DNA from: a virus
Direction: 5' to 3' (one strand)
IMG/VR virus record: IMGVR_UViG_3300032294_001470
Location: 1-55,134 of that record
DNA length: 55,134 bases
Part shown: in pieces, positions 39,908 to 47,402 of the stretch
How positions within the stretch are numbered: the stretch's first letter is position 1
Layout of the letters: each line of letters opens with the position of its first letter
The notes under the pieces: model-generated
Seen by the model: only the letters and a program-made list of their open reading frames with translations
Database searches by the model: none
What the model was told of the DNA's origin: nothing
Made by a program: the position numbers and the translations under genes

Positions 39908-40216
39908 ATGAAAAAAGATTTATGTAATTGTGGAAAGGTTGCCGTATGGACTTACGGACCGGGATATAGTAATGGATTTAGTTCCGAGTTTTGCGATGAT
40001 TGCGTCCCTCGTGGGTGTGCCTGCAATCATCGTTATATTGATGTGAATGTTTATCATCCACCATTGGGTGAACCGGATTTACCTGAAGGTGAAGAAGGAA
40101 AGGATTGGAAATGGGTGGATGAAGAAAAGACCCACTGGTGTAGAATCGATGAACAGGGAAGAGAATACCCTTGCGCCGAATTTTGGTATGATGAAGATGG
40201 TTGGGAAACAGAATAA
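39908..40216 (+). CDS. Cys-rich putative zinc protein
   Basis: The 102 residues have C-x-C near 6-8, then F-C-D-D-C-V-P-R-G-C-x-C-N (about 28-40) and later Cys residues, consistent with one or two zinc sites. The CVPRGCxC segment occurs in phage and bacterial hypotheticals. The C-terminal half is acidic and Trp-rich. It starts 4 bp after the phosphoesterase gene. Confidence 0.7.
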   Translation: MKKDLCNCGKVAVWTYGPGYSNGFSSEFCDDCVPRGCACNHRYIDVNVYHPPLGEPDLPEGEEGKDWKWVDEEKTHWCRIDEQGREYPCAEFWYDEDGWETE

Positions 40217-40242
40217 ATTGAGGTGCGAGGATATTTAATAAT

Positions 40243-40863
40243 ATGAGTACAGAACAAAGTGAGTTTTCCAACCAACCAAAAAAGATTTTATATTTAATCT
40301 CCCAAAAATTAATTTCTGACGATTTTGATGAGGAGTATTCTATACATACCTATGATAGTAATCACACTATATTAAGTGACATATCGCGTATGTTTAGTAT
40401 CGATGTAGTTGATGATGAGGATGTTCAATTTTTCATAAAATTTATCGAAATTAACAAACAACTTATTTCGGAAATATCTGAAACTAAAGATAGAAGTTTA
40501 ATAGATAAACTTGTAATACCTATTGCAAAAACTTATGAGATGCTTTACAGCACTCGGGGTACATGTACTTATGAGGTATTTCTTAAACAAGAAATTGACT
40601 CTTACGATGAAGACTGGGTTAGAAGAAGTATTTTAAGACAACATGCTGATGGTTATTGGGATACCTATGAAGGTTGGGAAACTAGTAAACCCCAGTATGA
40701 CAATTATGAAGAGAGTGATTGGTCGATTGATTCAGTCCGTGAATCTAATAAAAACATCCAAGAAAACAATTTCAAGAAAACAACAAAAGTTATTTCCTCA
40801 ATGGATAAGAAAAGTTTACTTGAATTGAAAAATATTATCGACTCAAGACTTAGTCTTCTTTGA
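40243..40863 (+). CDS. Hypothetical acidic protein
   Basis: The 206-residue product is acidic and mostly helical with no signal peptide or known motif. It overlaps the convergent gene at 40843-41073 by 21 bp. Confidence 0.65.
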   Translation: MSTEQSEFSNQPKKILYLISQKLISDDFDEEYSIHTYDSNHTILSDISRMFSIDVVDDEDVQFFIKFIEINKQLISEISETKDRSLIDKLVIPIAKTYEMLYSTRGTCTYEVFLKQEIDSYDEDWVRRSILRQHADGYWDTYEGWETSKPQYDNYEESDWSIDSVRESNKNIQENNFKKTTKVISSMDKKSLLELKNIIDSRLSLL

Positions 40864-41073
40864 TTTTGAAGTCTTTTTTGACTCACCGACTAAATCACCT
40901 AAGGTTTTTTTCTTTGTAGGTCCTATTTCAAATCCTTTCTTCCATTTGTGTTCAACAGATATCGGATTAAATTGATGTATGTTTGAATCATATTTCCAAA
41001 TAGAAATACATTCTTCACTCTCATAAGTACGAGACCATTTTGTTGGGTCTTTAGGGTTAACTTCTTTTGGCAT
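40843..41073 (-). CDS. Small basic hypothetical protein
   Basis: The start MPKEVNPKDPTKW is taken because TATATTTG lies 4 nt upstream. The 76 residues end in a Lys/Ser-rich tail (KKTSKSKKTKS) suited to nucleic-acid binding. Not recognised. Confidence 0.65.
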   Translation of the reverse strand: MPKEVNPKDPTKWSRTYESEECISIWKYDSNIHQFNPISVEHKWKKGFEIGPTKKKTLGDLVGESKKTSKSKKTKS

Positions 41074-41077
41074 AGTG

Positions 41078-41085
41078 CAAATATA
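41078..41085 (-). promoter_or_regulatory. -7 box 4 nt before the ATG (leaderless candidate)
   Basis: TATATTTG, CACT, then ATG at 41073 on the minus strand. Confidence 0.6.
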
Positions 41086-41090
41086 CAAAA

Positions 41091-42266
41091 TTAAATAGAA
41101 GGAAAAAAATCTTTTTCAAAGGATTCAGCAATGCCGCCCTTTGCTTTATACAACCAATCGCCATAATTTATTTTTTGTTCAGTTCCTTTAGTTGGAAATA
41201 CCATAATACCACCAATATCATAATTTAATAATTTTGTAGATACCTCAGAACTTTTTACTTGGATTGGTGTTTTAACATCATTTAAATCAAGTATTAAGTC
41301 AGTTTGAAAAGTTATATCAACTAAGTTACCATAAGACGAAAAACTATGTATTTTTGATTGTGGTACATTTTTATTAATTATTAACCATTTAATAAAATCA
41401 TCCTCACTTTTGTCACCAGATTTTGTTGTTTTTTCAATTCTATTAATAATATTACTCAACGGGTCAATACCTAACATTTCAGTATCTTCGTCATTTTGAT
41501 GATGAAACGCTTCAATTATATCAAACTCAGCAAAACTCAAAGTTTCCACAGAATTTGGTACAATATTTTTTTTGTGTTTATCTAAATGGTAAAAATGTAA
41601 AATTGATTGTTGTTCAAAATATTTTTTCAAAACTTCAAGAGTAGAACCTTTACCCAAATCACCATTAAGATATCTTTTGGTAATCATTCTCGCCCAATTA
41701 ATTGTGTTGGTATTAATTTTATTTAAGATTGACCAAGTTTTTTTATCACCATCAAGTTCAACAAATCCAACAAATTTTTCAGTTGTTAATTCGCTCATTA
41801 ATTTAAGAGCCTCTTCGTGAGTGGTTGATTGGTTTTTTCTATCTTCGAATTTGTGTGAGTTTGGACTATTTTTTGTGTTTTCTATGAAAAACTTCAAATC
41901 ATTTAAATTCCTAATGACCCATTCTTGACTTGGTTTATCAACAATTATTTTATAATCTTTTGAAGGTTTTAAAAAGTCTTTTTTGGATGTTTTCATTAAA
42001 TTTAGATAAGCCTCAATACCCAACTCCTTCATTTTACTTTGATAGTGTGTTCGAAGACTGTCATAAATTAAAGAATCTTTATAAAAATTTGTTTTGAAAA
42101 TTTCTACGGCAACATCTATTTGCTTCGTGGTTAAAGTTCCTTTTTTTTCTAATTTAGTTTTTATATCATTCATAAAAACGTTTGAACCTTTGTAACCACG
42201 AATTAATTCAAGTGTGTCAAATTTCTTAACCTCTTCTCTAATAATTGCTTTAATTAAATCCCTCAT
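41091..42266 (-). CDS. Leader-bearing PD-(D/E)xK nuclease-like protein
   Basis: ATG at 42266 gives 391 residues starting MRDLIKAIIREEVKK, a short leader with IREE at 9-12. The long middle is helical and unassigned. The C-terminal 130 residues hold an E in KSEDDFIKWL, then GNLVDITFQTDLILDL and PIQVKSSE, the E..D..QVK order of the PD-(D/E)xK fold. A nuclease with a packaging-type leader could be delivered with the genome to degrade host DNA; this is inference. A terminator lies upstream. Confidence 0.68.
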   Translation of the reverse strand: MRDLIKAIIREEVKKFDTLELIRGYKGSNVFMNDIKTKLEKKGTLTTKQIDVAVEIFKTNFYKDSLIYDSLRTHYQSKMKELGIEAYLNLMKTSKKDFLKPSKDYKIIVDKPSQEWVIRNLNDLKFFIENTKNSPNSHKFEDRKNQSTTHEEALKLMSELTTEKFVGFVELDGDKKTWSILNKINTNTINWARMITKRYLNGDLGKGSTLEVLKKYFEQQSILHFYHLDKHKKNIVPNSVETLSFAEFDIIEAFHHQNDEDTEMLGIDPLSNIINRIEKTTKSGDKSEDDFIKWLIINKNVPQSKIHSFSSYGNLVDITFQTDLILDLNDVKTPIQVKSSEVSTKLLNYDIGGIMVFPTKGTEQKINYGDWLYKAKGGIAESFEKDFFPSI

Positions 42267-42293
42267 ATGAATATAAATACCCAATTAAAATAA

Positions 42294-42322
42294 AAAACCC
42301 CACTCAAAGGTGGGGATTTTTA
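42294..42322 (-). terminator. Intrinsic terminator
   Basis: CCCCAC-TCAAAG-GTGGGG stem with A-run and T-run, following the holin-like gene on the minus strand. Confidence 0.8.
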
Positions 42323-42326
42323 ATTT

Positions 42327-42581
42327 CTACTCCTCTTCTTCTTGAGGTTTTTTGTTCAATGTGATAAACTTATCAACTGACGCAATTCCAAAACAAGCGA
42401 TGGTTAAGATTTTAAATGAATCGAAGATGAATTCATTAACCAATAAAGGTCTTCCCATTGCGCCTGTCACAATGTCTACAACAGCAAATGAGCACATCAT
42501 AACAAATGACATGAATCCGATGACCGCTTTTTCGTTGATTGAGTTGTGGTCGTTAAACAAATCTTTAAAAAATTTTTTCAT
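42327..42581 (-). CDS. Holin-like small membrane protein
   Basis: The 84 residues have a charged N-terminus, two transmembrane helices (about 20-40 and 54-73) and an acidic C-terminal tail (PQEEEE). Size and topology fit class II holins or similar pore proteins that release endolysin. An ATATTTAT motif and the conserved 5' UTR string ACCAAGATACT-ATG support late expression alongside the GH19 endolysin. A non-holin membrane role cannot be excluded. Confidence 0.6.
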   Translation of the reverse strand: MKKFFKDLFNDHNSINEKAVIGFMSFVMMCSFAVVDIVTGAMGRPLLVNEFIFDSFKILTIACFGIASVDKFITLNKKPQEEEE

Positions 42582-42598
42582 AGTATCTTGGTTTTACT

Positions 42599-42606
42599 AT
42601 AAATAT
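42599..42606 (-). promoter_or_regulatory. ATATTTAT motif (candidate late promoter)
   Basis: Exact octamer 17 nt before the holin-like gene start; the intervening 5' UTR ends in ACCAAGATACT directly before ATG, as in the transcript starting near 36860. Confidence 0.5.
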
Positions 42607-42628
42607 CTTTTAAAAAGTAAATAGTAAA

Positions 42629-42973
42629 TTAAGGTAAAACAAATACCTTAAGGAACCAATCAACAAGAATATCTCTTGTAAACTCTTCGCAAGTCACTTT
42701 ACCATTAGGATATAAAACATTAAAATAGTATGTTGTTCTCGTTCTTTGAACTGTCACAACATGATTACTATCAGTATAAATTGTTGTCTCATGTTGGTTT
42801 TCAAAATCAATGGTGTTCATACCTCTTACTCTATAACTTTTCCCGTCAATCATAACTTGCCCACAATCTTTAAATTTCCAAACACAATGATTTACTTTAA
42901 GTTTACCAACATGTTGAGAAAATCCACTATTAAATGTAAAAAATAAAGTTATAATAATTAATAATTTTTTCAT
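42629..42973 (-). CDS. Small exported protein
   Basis: ATG at 42973 gives a signal peptide (MKKLLIIITLFFTFNSGFSQ) and a beta-rich mature part of about 94 residues with two early cysteines. It follows the 34-residue membrane peptide gene at 42981. Not recognised. Confidence 0.68.
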   Translation of the reverse strand: MKKLLIIITLFFTFNSGFSQHVGKLKVNHCVWKFKDCGQVMIDGKSYRVRGMNTIDFENQHETTIYTDSNHVVTVQRTRTTYYFNVLYPNGKVTCEEFTRDILVDWFLKVFVLP

Positions 42974-42980
42974 ACCCAAA

Positions 42981-43085
42981 CTAGTTTGTTATTTTATTAA
43001 CTATAATTGCAACTGAGGTCATAATTAAAAACCACACCATTACCCAAAAATAAGGATTACGAAATATTTGTTTTACTTTTTTCAT
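42981..43085 (-). CDS. Small single-pass membrane protein (34 aa)
   Basis: ATG opens MKKVKQIFRNPYFWVMVWFL, with a basic N-terminus and one transmembrane helix. It sits 7 bp upstream of the next gene and 19 nt downstream of a TAnnTTTG box. Function unknown. Confidence 0.55.
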   Translation of the reverse strand: MKKVKQIFRNPYFWVMVWFLIMTSVAIIVNKITN

Positions 43086-43104
43086 ATATTTTTTTTTAAC
43101 GATG

Positions 43105-43112
43105 CAAATATA
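43105..43112 (-). promoter_or_regulatory. Bacteroidota-type -7 box (TATATTTG)
   Basis: TATATTTGCA on the minus strand, 19 nt before the ATG at 43085. Confidence 0.6.
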
Positions 43113-43127
43113 ATAAAAATTATTTTA

Positions 43128-43135
43128 ATATTTAT
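43128..43135 (+). promoter_or_regulatory. ATATTTAT motif before a candidate small RNA
   Basis: Exact octamer on the plus strand about 10 nt before a compact structured segment that ends in an intrinsic terminator. It is the only copy here that precedes no clear protein gene, which favours a promoter over a translation signal. Confidence 0.5.
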
Positions 43136-43144
43136 ATAAAAAAA

Positions 43145-43224
43145 TAGCCGACCCATAAAAATGGGACTTTGGGGCCGTTATCGTCATGGTAACACCGGAA
43201 AGGGAAGGTTCGCTACCATTCCCT
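43145..43224 (+). ncRNA. Candidate small structured RNA with own promoter and terminator
   Basis: GC-richer 80-nt stretch on the plus strand with hairpins CCCAT-AAAA-ATGGG, GTTATC-GTCAT-GGTAAC, and a terminal AAAGGGAA..TTCCCTTT stem closed over a TTCG-containing loop and followed by CTTTTTTT. It lies between minus-strand genes. A 25-codon frame starting MGLWGRYRHG (43160-43237) runs through it, so a tiny basic protein is an alternative reading. Confidence 0.5.
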
Positions 43225-43232
43225 TTCTTTTT

Positions 43233-43526
43233 TTATAATAAATTTCCATCGATAAATTTTTTAATGGTTCTTCGTAATACATCATTACCCAAATGAGTCC
43301 ATTCATCCTCAAGATAATTTGTTAATTTTCCTACCAAATATTTTTTATTATCCTCAATGTGATATGTTTTATCATCAATATAAATTTGTTTAATTGGTTT
43401 TGACATCCAATTAAGTTTGAATTCAGTTACAGGAAAATTCCTTTTCAGATATGTCAATAACTTATCTGAAGTATTACCTATGTATTTTGATAAAATTTCT
43501 TTTTTTTCGGATTCTGTAATTCTCAT
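43233..43526 (-). CDS. Leader-type small protein
   Basis: ATG at 43526 gives 97 residues beginning MRITESEKKEILSKYIGN, the T-E-S-E-K-x2-E-I-L form of the shared leader. The rest is helical with a KFIDGNLL end. ATATTTAT lies 4 nt upstream. Function unknown. Confidence 0.65.
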   Translation of the reverse strand: MRITESEKKEILSKYIGNTSDKLLTYLKRNFPVTEFKLNWMSKPIKQIYIDDKTYHIEDNKKYLVGKLTNYLEDEWTHLGNDVLRRTIKKFIDGNLL

Positions 43527-43530
43527 AATT

Positions 43531-43538
43531 ATAAATAT
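43531..43538 (-). promoter_or_regulatory. ATATTTAT motif (candidate late promoter)
   Basis: Exact octamer ending 4 nt before the ATG at 43526. Confidence 0.45.
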
Positions 43539-43564
43539 AAATGTATTTATATTAAAATAATATA

Positions 43565-43705
43565 ATGGCAAAAGCAAAAACTTCAAGTTCGATAACTAAA
43601 ATTGAAAGAAAAATTTCAAGACCGGGTGTTCATTCTAAAAAGAAAAATTCAAGAACTAAAAGTTCAAAGAATTATGTGAAGGCTTATCGCGGACAGGGTA
43701 GGTAA
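43565..43705 (+). CDS. Small very basic protein (46 aa)
   Basis: ATG opens MAKAKTSSSITKIERKISRP and the peptide ends KAYRGQGR. About a third of the residues are Lys or Arg and Ser is abundant, so it probably binds nucleic acid, like ribosomal-protein tails or DNA-condensing peptides. I have the impression similar peptides occur in other Bacteroidota phages. An intact ORF with a stop in a proper intergenic place supports it. Confidence 0.6.
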   Translation: MAKAKTSSSITKIERKISRPGVHSKKKNSRTKSSKNYVKAYRGQGR

Positions 43706-43744
43706 TCTGTGGTCTTTTTTTAATTTTTTGTTAGTATTATCATA

Positions 43745-44029
43745 ATGGATAATAGACGGAGGTTGTATAGATTAATTGAAAAGTATCTGAATGATGTCAA
43801 AAAAGATGTTGTGGAGTTATTTTATGGTGAAGGTTCAACCATAAAAATTCACACAATTAATTTTGGGATAACAAATAATACAATCTTAATAGAAGGGATT
43901 GTTATTTTGGGAAACTCAATAAATGAAAATGTTGTTGATAATTCCTTAGCCGAAGTTTTAATTAGAGAGTCGATGGTTTATTTTTTCCCTGAACACCAAA
44001 TTAAGACTTATATTAGATTTGATATCTAA
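43745..44029 (+). CDS. Hypothetical protein
   Basis: The 94-residue product has a basic helical start (MDNRRRLYRLIEKYLNDVKK), which is weakly leader-like, then beta strands. Not recognised. It overlaps the convergent gene by 4 bp. Confidence 0.65.
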   Translation: MDNRRRLYRLIEKYLNDVKKDVVELFYGEGSTIKIHTINFGITNNTILIEGIVILGNSINENVVDNSLAEVLIRESMVYFFPEHQIKTYIRFDI

Positions 44030-44337
44030 GTGATATTTCTATTTATCATTGCAGTCATAAGTTCACTATTTTCTTTTTGTAAGAATTCAACTTTAACTGT
44101 AAGTTGGGCAACTTTTTCGGTTAACTCTAATATGGTTTTTCTCATGTTATCTTTTTCGTCACTACTCGCAACTAATAACCCCTCCAATTTGGAAATTCTG
44201 TCCCTACAATCATTACGAATAAAATCATCGTCTCTTTCTTTCCTATCAGCTCTTTTCTCATAAAATCTCCAAGCACTTGCTGACCCCAAAACCGTTACCG
44301 CGGTAACCAGTACAGTCCAAATCGATTGATTCTCCAT
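44026..44337 (-). CDS. Membrane-anchored coiled-coil protein
   Basis: The 103 residues have an N-terminal transmembrane helix (about 6-24), a basic segment, and a long coiled coil (about 45-95) with heptad-like LTEKVAQLTVKVEFLQKEN. The topology matches i-spanins or phage membrane-tethered coiled coils. An ATATTTAT motif is upstream. A spanin role would fit the nearby lysis genes but no partner o-spanin is certain; the lipoprotein at 25205-25408 is one candidate. Confidence 0.65.
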   Translation of the reverse strand: MENQSIWTVLVTAVTVLGSASAWRFYEKRADRKERDDDFIRNDCRDRISKLEGLLVASSDEKDNMRKTILELTEKVAQLTVKVEFLQKENSELMTAMINRNIT

Positions 44338-44355
44338 ATTTCTGTCTTTTTAGTA

Positions 44356-44363
44356 ATAAATAT
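44356..44363 (-). promoter_or_regulatory. ATATTTAT motif (candidate late promoter)
   Basis: Exact octamer 18 nt before the start at 44337. Confidence 0.45.
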
Positions 44364-44410
44364 ATTCTATTTTAAAAAAGAAAAATTGTCTTTTGGTCGA
44401 GATGGAAATA

Positions 44411-44490
44411 ATTATTATTCTTATAGAATAATAATATAATATTAAAAAAATAGTAAAATAAAAAAAATACTAGTCTAGTACTAGTTCTAG
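44411..44490. repeat. AT-rich inverted repeats in an intergenic gap
   Basis: ATTATTATTC-TTATA-GAATAATAAT (44411-44435) is a perfect 10-bp hairpin. About 35 bp further on, CTAGTCTAGTACTAGTTCTAG is a cluster of CTAG/ACTAG palindromes. There is no gene between 44338 and 44495. They may be protein-binding sites or a weak terminator. Confidence 0.5.
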
Positions 44491-44495
44491 GGATT

Positions 44496-44753
44496 TTACG
44501 CAAAATCCACACAACAATCAAATCCTATTAGAGATTGTAGTAAGTTTTCAATATCAGCTATGTTATAAGAATTTCCATTAAGTGTTTCACCCCTTTTTAA
44601 TGTAATAAATAACGAGTATGAATCCGGAACCCATTTTGTCACATTTTCATCCCATTTATTGGTTGGTAAAACCATCAACTCATTCATTTTTGCCCCACTA
44701 AATGAATTATCTAATACCGATTGAATAATTTTTTTTAATCTATTTTGGTCCAT
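44496..44753 (-). CDS. Hypothetical small protein
   Basis: The 85-residue product starts with an amphipathic helix (NRLKKIIQSVLDN), weakly like the leaders but without an E-Q site, then a beta-rich part. It overlaps the DUF2452-like gene by 19 bp. Confidence 0.6.
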   Translation of the reverse strand: MDQNRLKKIIQSVLDNSFSGAKMNELMVLPTNKWDENVTKWVPDSYSLFITLKRGETLNGNSYNIADIENLLQSLIGFDCCVDFA

Positions 44754-45115
44754 GTCATGTCTGAATTAAGAATCGCCGAATATAAATGTTTTTTATCCCA
44801 TTTGGTTGGTTCAATCAGAGATAATAGTTTCCCACCATCAGAATCTTCATATAAGTGGTATATTTCCCCAACAATCGGTTCAAATTTATAATTCGACTCA
44901 TAAACCTCTTGAGTGATTGTAAACGATTTTTGGAGGGTTTCTGCTTGTTCCACAAGTTCTTTATACCTCCGGTCAAAAACTTTTTCGACTTTAGATAAAC
45001 CATTTCGTTTAAATGGGGTTAAATCGATTGGTTTGATAGATGGCGCTCCGATATTACTACCATAAGGAAGTAGTCCGGGATTATCAACAAAACTATCAGG
45101 TCTTTTAGTCTCCAT
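44735..45115 (-). CDS. DUF2452-like protein
   Basis: The ATG at 45115 gives 126 residues. VDNPGLLPYGSNIGAPSIKP, the helical RRYKELVEQAETLQ, Y-K-F-E-P-x-V-G-E-I-Y-H-L-Y and L-S-L-I-E-P match, from memory, the small DUF2452 family found in Bacteroidota and Gammaproteobacteria. Function unknown. The presence of a family normally found in host chromosomes suggests acquisition from a host. Confidence 0.75.
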   Translation of the reverse strand: METKRPDSFVDNPGLLPYGSNIGAPSIKPIDLTPFKRNGLSKVEKVFDRRYKELVEQAETLQKSFTITQEVYESNYKFEPIVGEIYHLYEDSDGGKLLSLIEPTKWDKKHLYSAILNSDMTWTKID

Positions 45116-45147
45116 AAAAAAAAATGTCCCACAAGTGTGAGACATTA
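45116..45147 (-). terminator. Intrinsic terminator
   Basis: On the minus strand, TGTCTCACACTTGTGGGACA folds into a stem followed by a long T-run, between the genes at 45178 and 44735. Confidence 0.7.
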
Positions 45148-45177
45148 ATTATAATATTTTAAAAGTAAAAGTCAAAA

Positions 45178-45678
45178 TTACTGACCTTTAATCATACCGA
45201 TTCCGTGTTTAAGAAATTCTTTCGCTCTTGGTGAGAGGTGTTGCATTGCATAAACTTTTTCGATATCTTTAACAAGTTCTTCACCATGTTCATTCTCTTT
45301 ATAAAGTTCAATAATTTTATCCATCGCAGAGTTACATTCATTCTTTGTTTCATCAAAATAATTGTAAGGTTTGAATGCTTTCAAGTGATTCATAATCTCA
45401 CTTGCCAAGTGTTCACCTCCGTCAGAAACTTTCGGGTGAATTCTAAGTGTCTTTAATAGTTCAATTTTATCTACCAATCCATTAACACCATTAGGTCTAA
45501 TTTGGACTCCCTCGATATAATCTTCCATTTCATCACCCCCAACTATTTCCTCAAGGGATTTAGTGTTTCCACCATGACAGAATTTTCGGTCATCTTTTTT
45601 ATTTTCCGATTGTTCTATAAGATAGAGTTTTTTAATCTCTTCTTTTTCTTGCTCTGTAATTATAAATTTTGTTCCCAT
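45178..45678 (-). CDS. Leader-bearing protein (candidate virion protein)
   Basis: ATG at 45678 gives 166 residues beginning MGTKFIITEQEKEEIKKLYL followed by IEQ, an LIEQ site at 20-23. The remainder is helical, acidic and unassigned. An ATATTTAT motif ends 4 nt before the ATG. Confidence 0.72.
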   Translation of the reverse strand: MGTKFIITEQEKEEIKKLYLIEQSENKKDDRKFCHGGNTKSLEEIVGGDEMEDYIEGVQIRPNGVNGLVDKIELLKTLRIHPKVSDGGEHLASEIMNHLKAFKPYNYFDETKNECNSAMDKIIELYKENEHGEELVKDIEKVYAMQHLSPRAKEFLKHGIGMIKGQ

Positions 45679-45682
45679 AGTA

Positions 45683-45709
45683 ATAAATATATCATTCAAT
45701 CATATTTAT
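45683..45709. promoter_or_regulatory. Divergent ATATTTAT motifs
   Basis: Minus copy at 45683-45690 serves the leader protein start at 45678. Plus copy at 45702-45709 ends 4 nt before the secreted nuclease start at 45714. Confidence 0.5.
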
Positions 45710-45713
45710 CAAT

Positions 45714-46346
45714 ATGAAAAAATTTTTTATAATTACTTTGATATTACTATTCAGTGTATCAATCTATTCTCAAGACACTATTCGTCTTAAACATACAAAT
45801 TACACTTCACTTTTTAGTAAGTCTAAACATTACCCGGTAATGGTTGAGTGGTTGATTACCAAATCAATGGTGACATGTCCATCTCCACTAAAAAGAAAGG
45901 ATAACTTTAAACCTGACCCATTATTGGTTAAGGAAACCGATTTATCTGAAGATTATAAGGGAAGTGGATATGATAGGGGACATATGATGCCGGCTGCGGA
46001 GAATTTATGTCAGACACCTCAAGTTCAAGATGAATGTTTTTATTTCTCTAACATAACACCTCAACCTCATACATTAAATGCGGGTTCATGGAAAACTCTT
46101 GAGACTATGGAACGAAAATTCGCATCTGAACAAGATAGTGTTCGTGTTTGGTGCGGTAATGTAGGTGAAGTTAAAAAAATTGGTAAGGTTTCGGTTCCAT
46201 CACATTGTTGGAAAGTAATTTACATTGTGAAGACAAAACAATACCTAGCTTATATTTTCCAAAATACCTCAAACAAAGTTGAGTTGGAAAAATTAAAAGT
46301 AACGAAAGAGGCTGTTGAAAAACTAACCGGATTTAAATTCTTCTAA
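45714..46346 (+). CDS. Secreted DNA/RNA non-specific endonuclease (NUC1 family)
   Basis: The 210-residue protein has a signal peptide (ends SIYSQ, residue 20), then the family core: D87-R-G-H90 with catalytic His, M-P-A-A-E-N, and FSNITPQ with the metal-binding Asn113. Serratia-type nucleases cut DNA and RNA non-specifically. Export means it would act in the periplasm or outside, for example on incoming DNA of rival phages or on DNA released at lysis. The ATATTTAT motif argues for late expression. Confidence 0.9.
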   Translation: MKKFFIITLILLFSVSIYSQDTIRLKHTNYTSLFSKSKHYPVMVEWLITKSMVTCPSPLKRKDNFKPDPLLVKETDLSEDYKGSGYDRGHMMPAAENLCQTPQVQDECFYFSNITPQPHTLNAGSWKTLETMERKFASEQDSVRVWCGNVGEVKKIGKVSVPSHCWKVIYIVKTKQYLAYIFQNTSNKVELEKLKVTKEAVEKLTGFKFF

Positions 46347-46540
46347 AACAATTTTTGAGTATCGTTGTATAATATTTTCATTTTACCTTCGATAAAATTA
46401 ATTAATTTTTGGTCTTCATCTGAGACTTCAAAATTCTTAGCCTTAATTTGTCTAACTTGTTCTTGAAGTATTTGATATCTTTTTAACATATCTTCGTATA
46501 ATGCCGCCTTTTCTTGTTGTGTTAGGTGTTGTGCTCCCAT
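46343..46540 (-). CDS. Small coiled-coil protein
   Basis: The 65-residue, highly charged helical product (LTQQEKAALYEDMLKRYQIL) may be coiled coil. It converges with the nuclease gene, overlapping by 4 bp. Function unknown. Confidence 0.6.
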   Translation of the reverse strand: MGAQHLTQQEKAALYEDMLKRYQILQEQVRQIKAKNFEVSDEDQKLINFIEGKMKILYNDTQKLF

Positions 46541-46590
46541 ATTGTCTTGTTTTATCTAAAATTAAGATATTTTTATTGTATATAAATAGA

Positions 46591-46785
46591 TTATTGTTTT
46601 TTTCGTTCTTTCCAATCCAACCAAAATCCAAATGCCACGATAATGTTCATTCCGAAGGATGATAATATCTCATATATATCATCATATATATTCGTGGTTA
46701 GATGAACATGACCAACAACCCAAAAAGGGATGGATAAATTTGATGCAATCCATTTAATTGCGTATTTTATGAATTCCATGACCAT
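46591..46785 (-). CDS. Small membrane protein
   Basis: About 64 residues with two hydrophobic segments (IKWIASNLSIPFWVVGHVHL and GMNIIVAFGFWLDW) and a basic C-terminus. The start could be the ATG at 46785 or 46779. It overlaps the next upstream gene. It could be holin-like, but this is weak. Confidence 0.5.
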   Translation of the reverse strand: MVMEFIKYAIKWIASNLSIPFWVVGHVHLTTNIYDDIYEILSSFGMNIIVAFGFWLDWKERKKQ

Positions 46786-47036
46786 TTTAACCCTAACCAA
46801 TAATCTTTATTTACCTTTAAATTGGTATATTTCTTAATCCCATCGACCAATTCATCTCTTTGATTATCATCATTTTTGGAGTGTTCACATGAATATTCAA
46901 TAACATATGATGGATATTCGCCATCATAGGTTGAAATCGAATCACATGTTATGTTTTTTACCGGGGACTTATGAATATGTTCGGTTTTTAGGTAAGTTTC
47001 TACCAATTTTTTAACCTGTTCTTGACTTTTAACCAT
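46767..47036 (-). CDS. Hypothetical protein
   Basis: The 89-residue product has a helical start (SQEQVKKLVETYLKT) followed by strands with two cysteines and a Trp-rich end. Not recognised. It starts 3 bp after the stop of the gene at 47040. Confidence 0.6.
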   Translation of the reverse strand: MVKSQEQVKKLVETYLKTEHIHKSPVKNITCDSISTYDGEYPSYVIEYSCEHSKNDDNQRDELVDGIKKYTNLKVNKDYWLGLKWSWNS

Positions 47037-47039
47037 AAA

Positions 47040-47402
47040 TTATTCAATATATTTGACAGGATTACCAAATTTTTCGATAAACCATAATCTGAATGGTTCT
47101 TTCCATTCATCATTGAATAGTGAATTCAATTGTTTTTCATAAGTTGTCTCAACCACAACTAAAGGACAATTGGACTGGGCATTTGAACCAAAATATTCAC
47201 AACCATACCATCTAAAACAAACACCATCATCTATATAGTCTCCAATATAATATTCAATTAAGTTTGGGTCTTCATATGATTCCATTTCTTCAGGGTCATA
47301 CATCATAGGATTAGTCCAATTGATTTCATCCACCGGAAATAAACCTTCAAGGTAATTAGTTACAAAATTTTGTAGTTTGGATTCACTTATAACATACTTC
47401 AT
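47040..47402 (-). CDS. Leader-type protein, paralogue of 52745-53410
   Basis: The 120 residues begin MKYVISESKLQNFVTNYLEG and end F-R-L-W-F-I-E-K-F-G-N-P-V-K-Y-I. The protein at 52745-53410 carries the same two blocks (YAISQDKLNSFIYNYIN and MKQWFQDKFNLPVNYI), so this is a duplicated phage family of unknown role. It overlaps smpB by 4 bp. Confidence 0.7.
   Translation of the reverse strand: MKYVISESKLQNFVTNYLEGLFPVDEINWTNPMMYDPEEMESYEDPNLIEYYIGDYIDDGVCFRWYGCEYFGSNAQSNCPLVVVETTYEKQLNSLFNDEWKEPFRLWFIEKFGNPVKYIE

Noticed and set aside
44461-44490. CTAG palindrome cluster as an attachment site
   Set aside because: There is no integrase gene nearby and no second copy that could form a direct repeat; listed only as a repeat.
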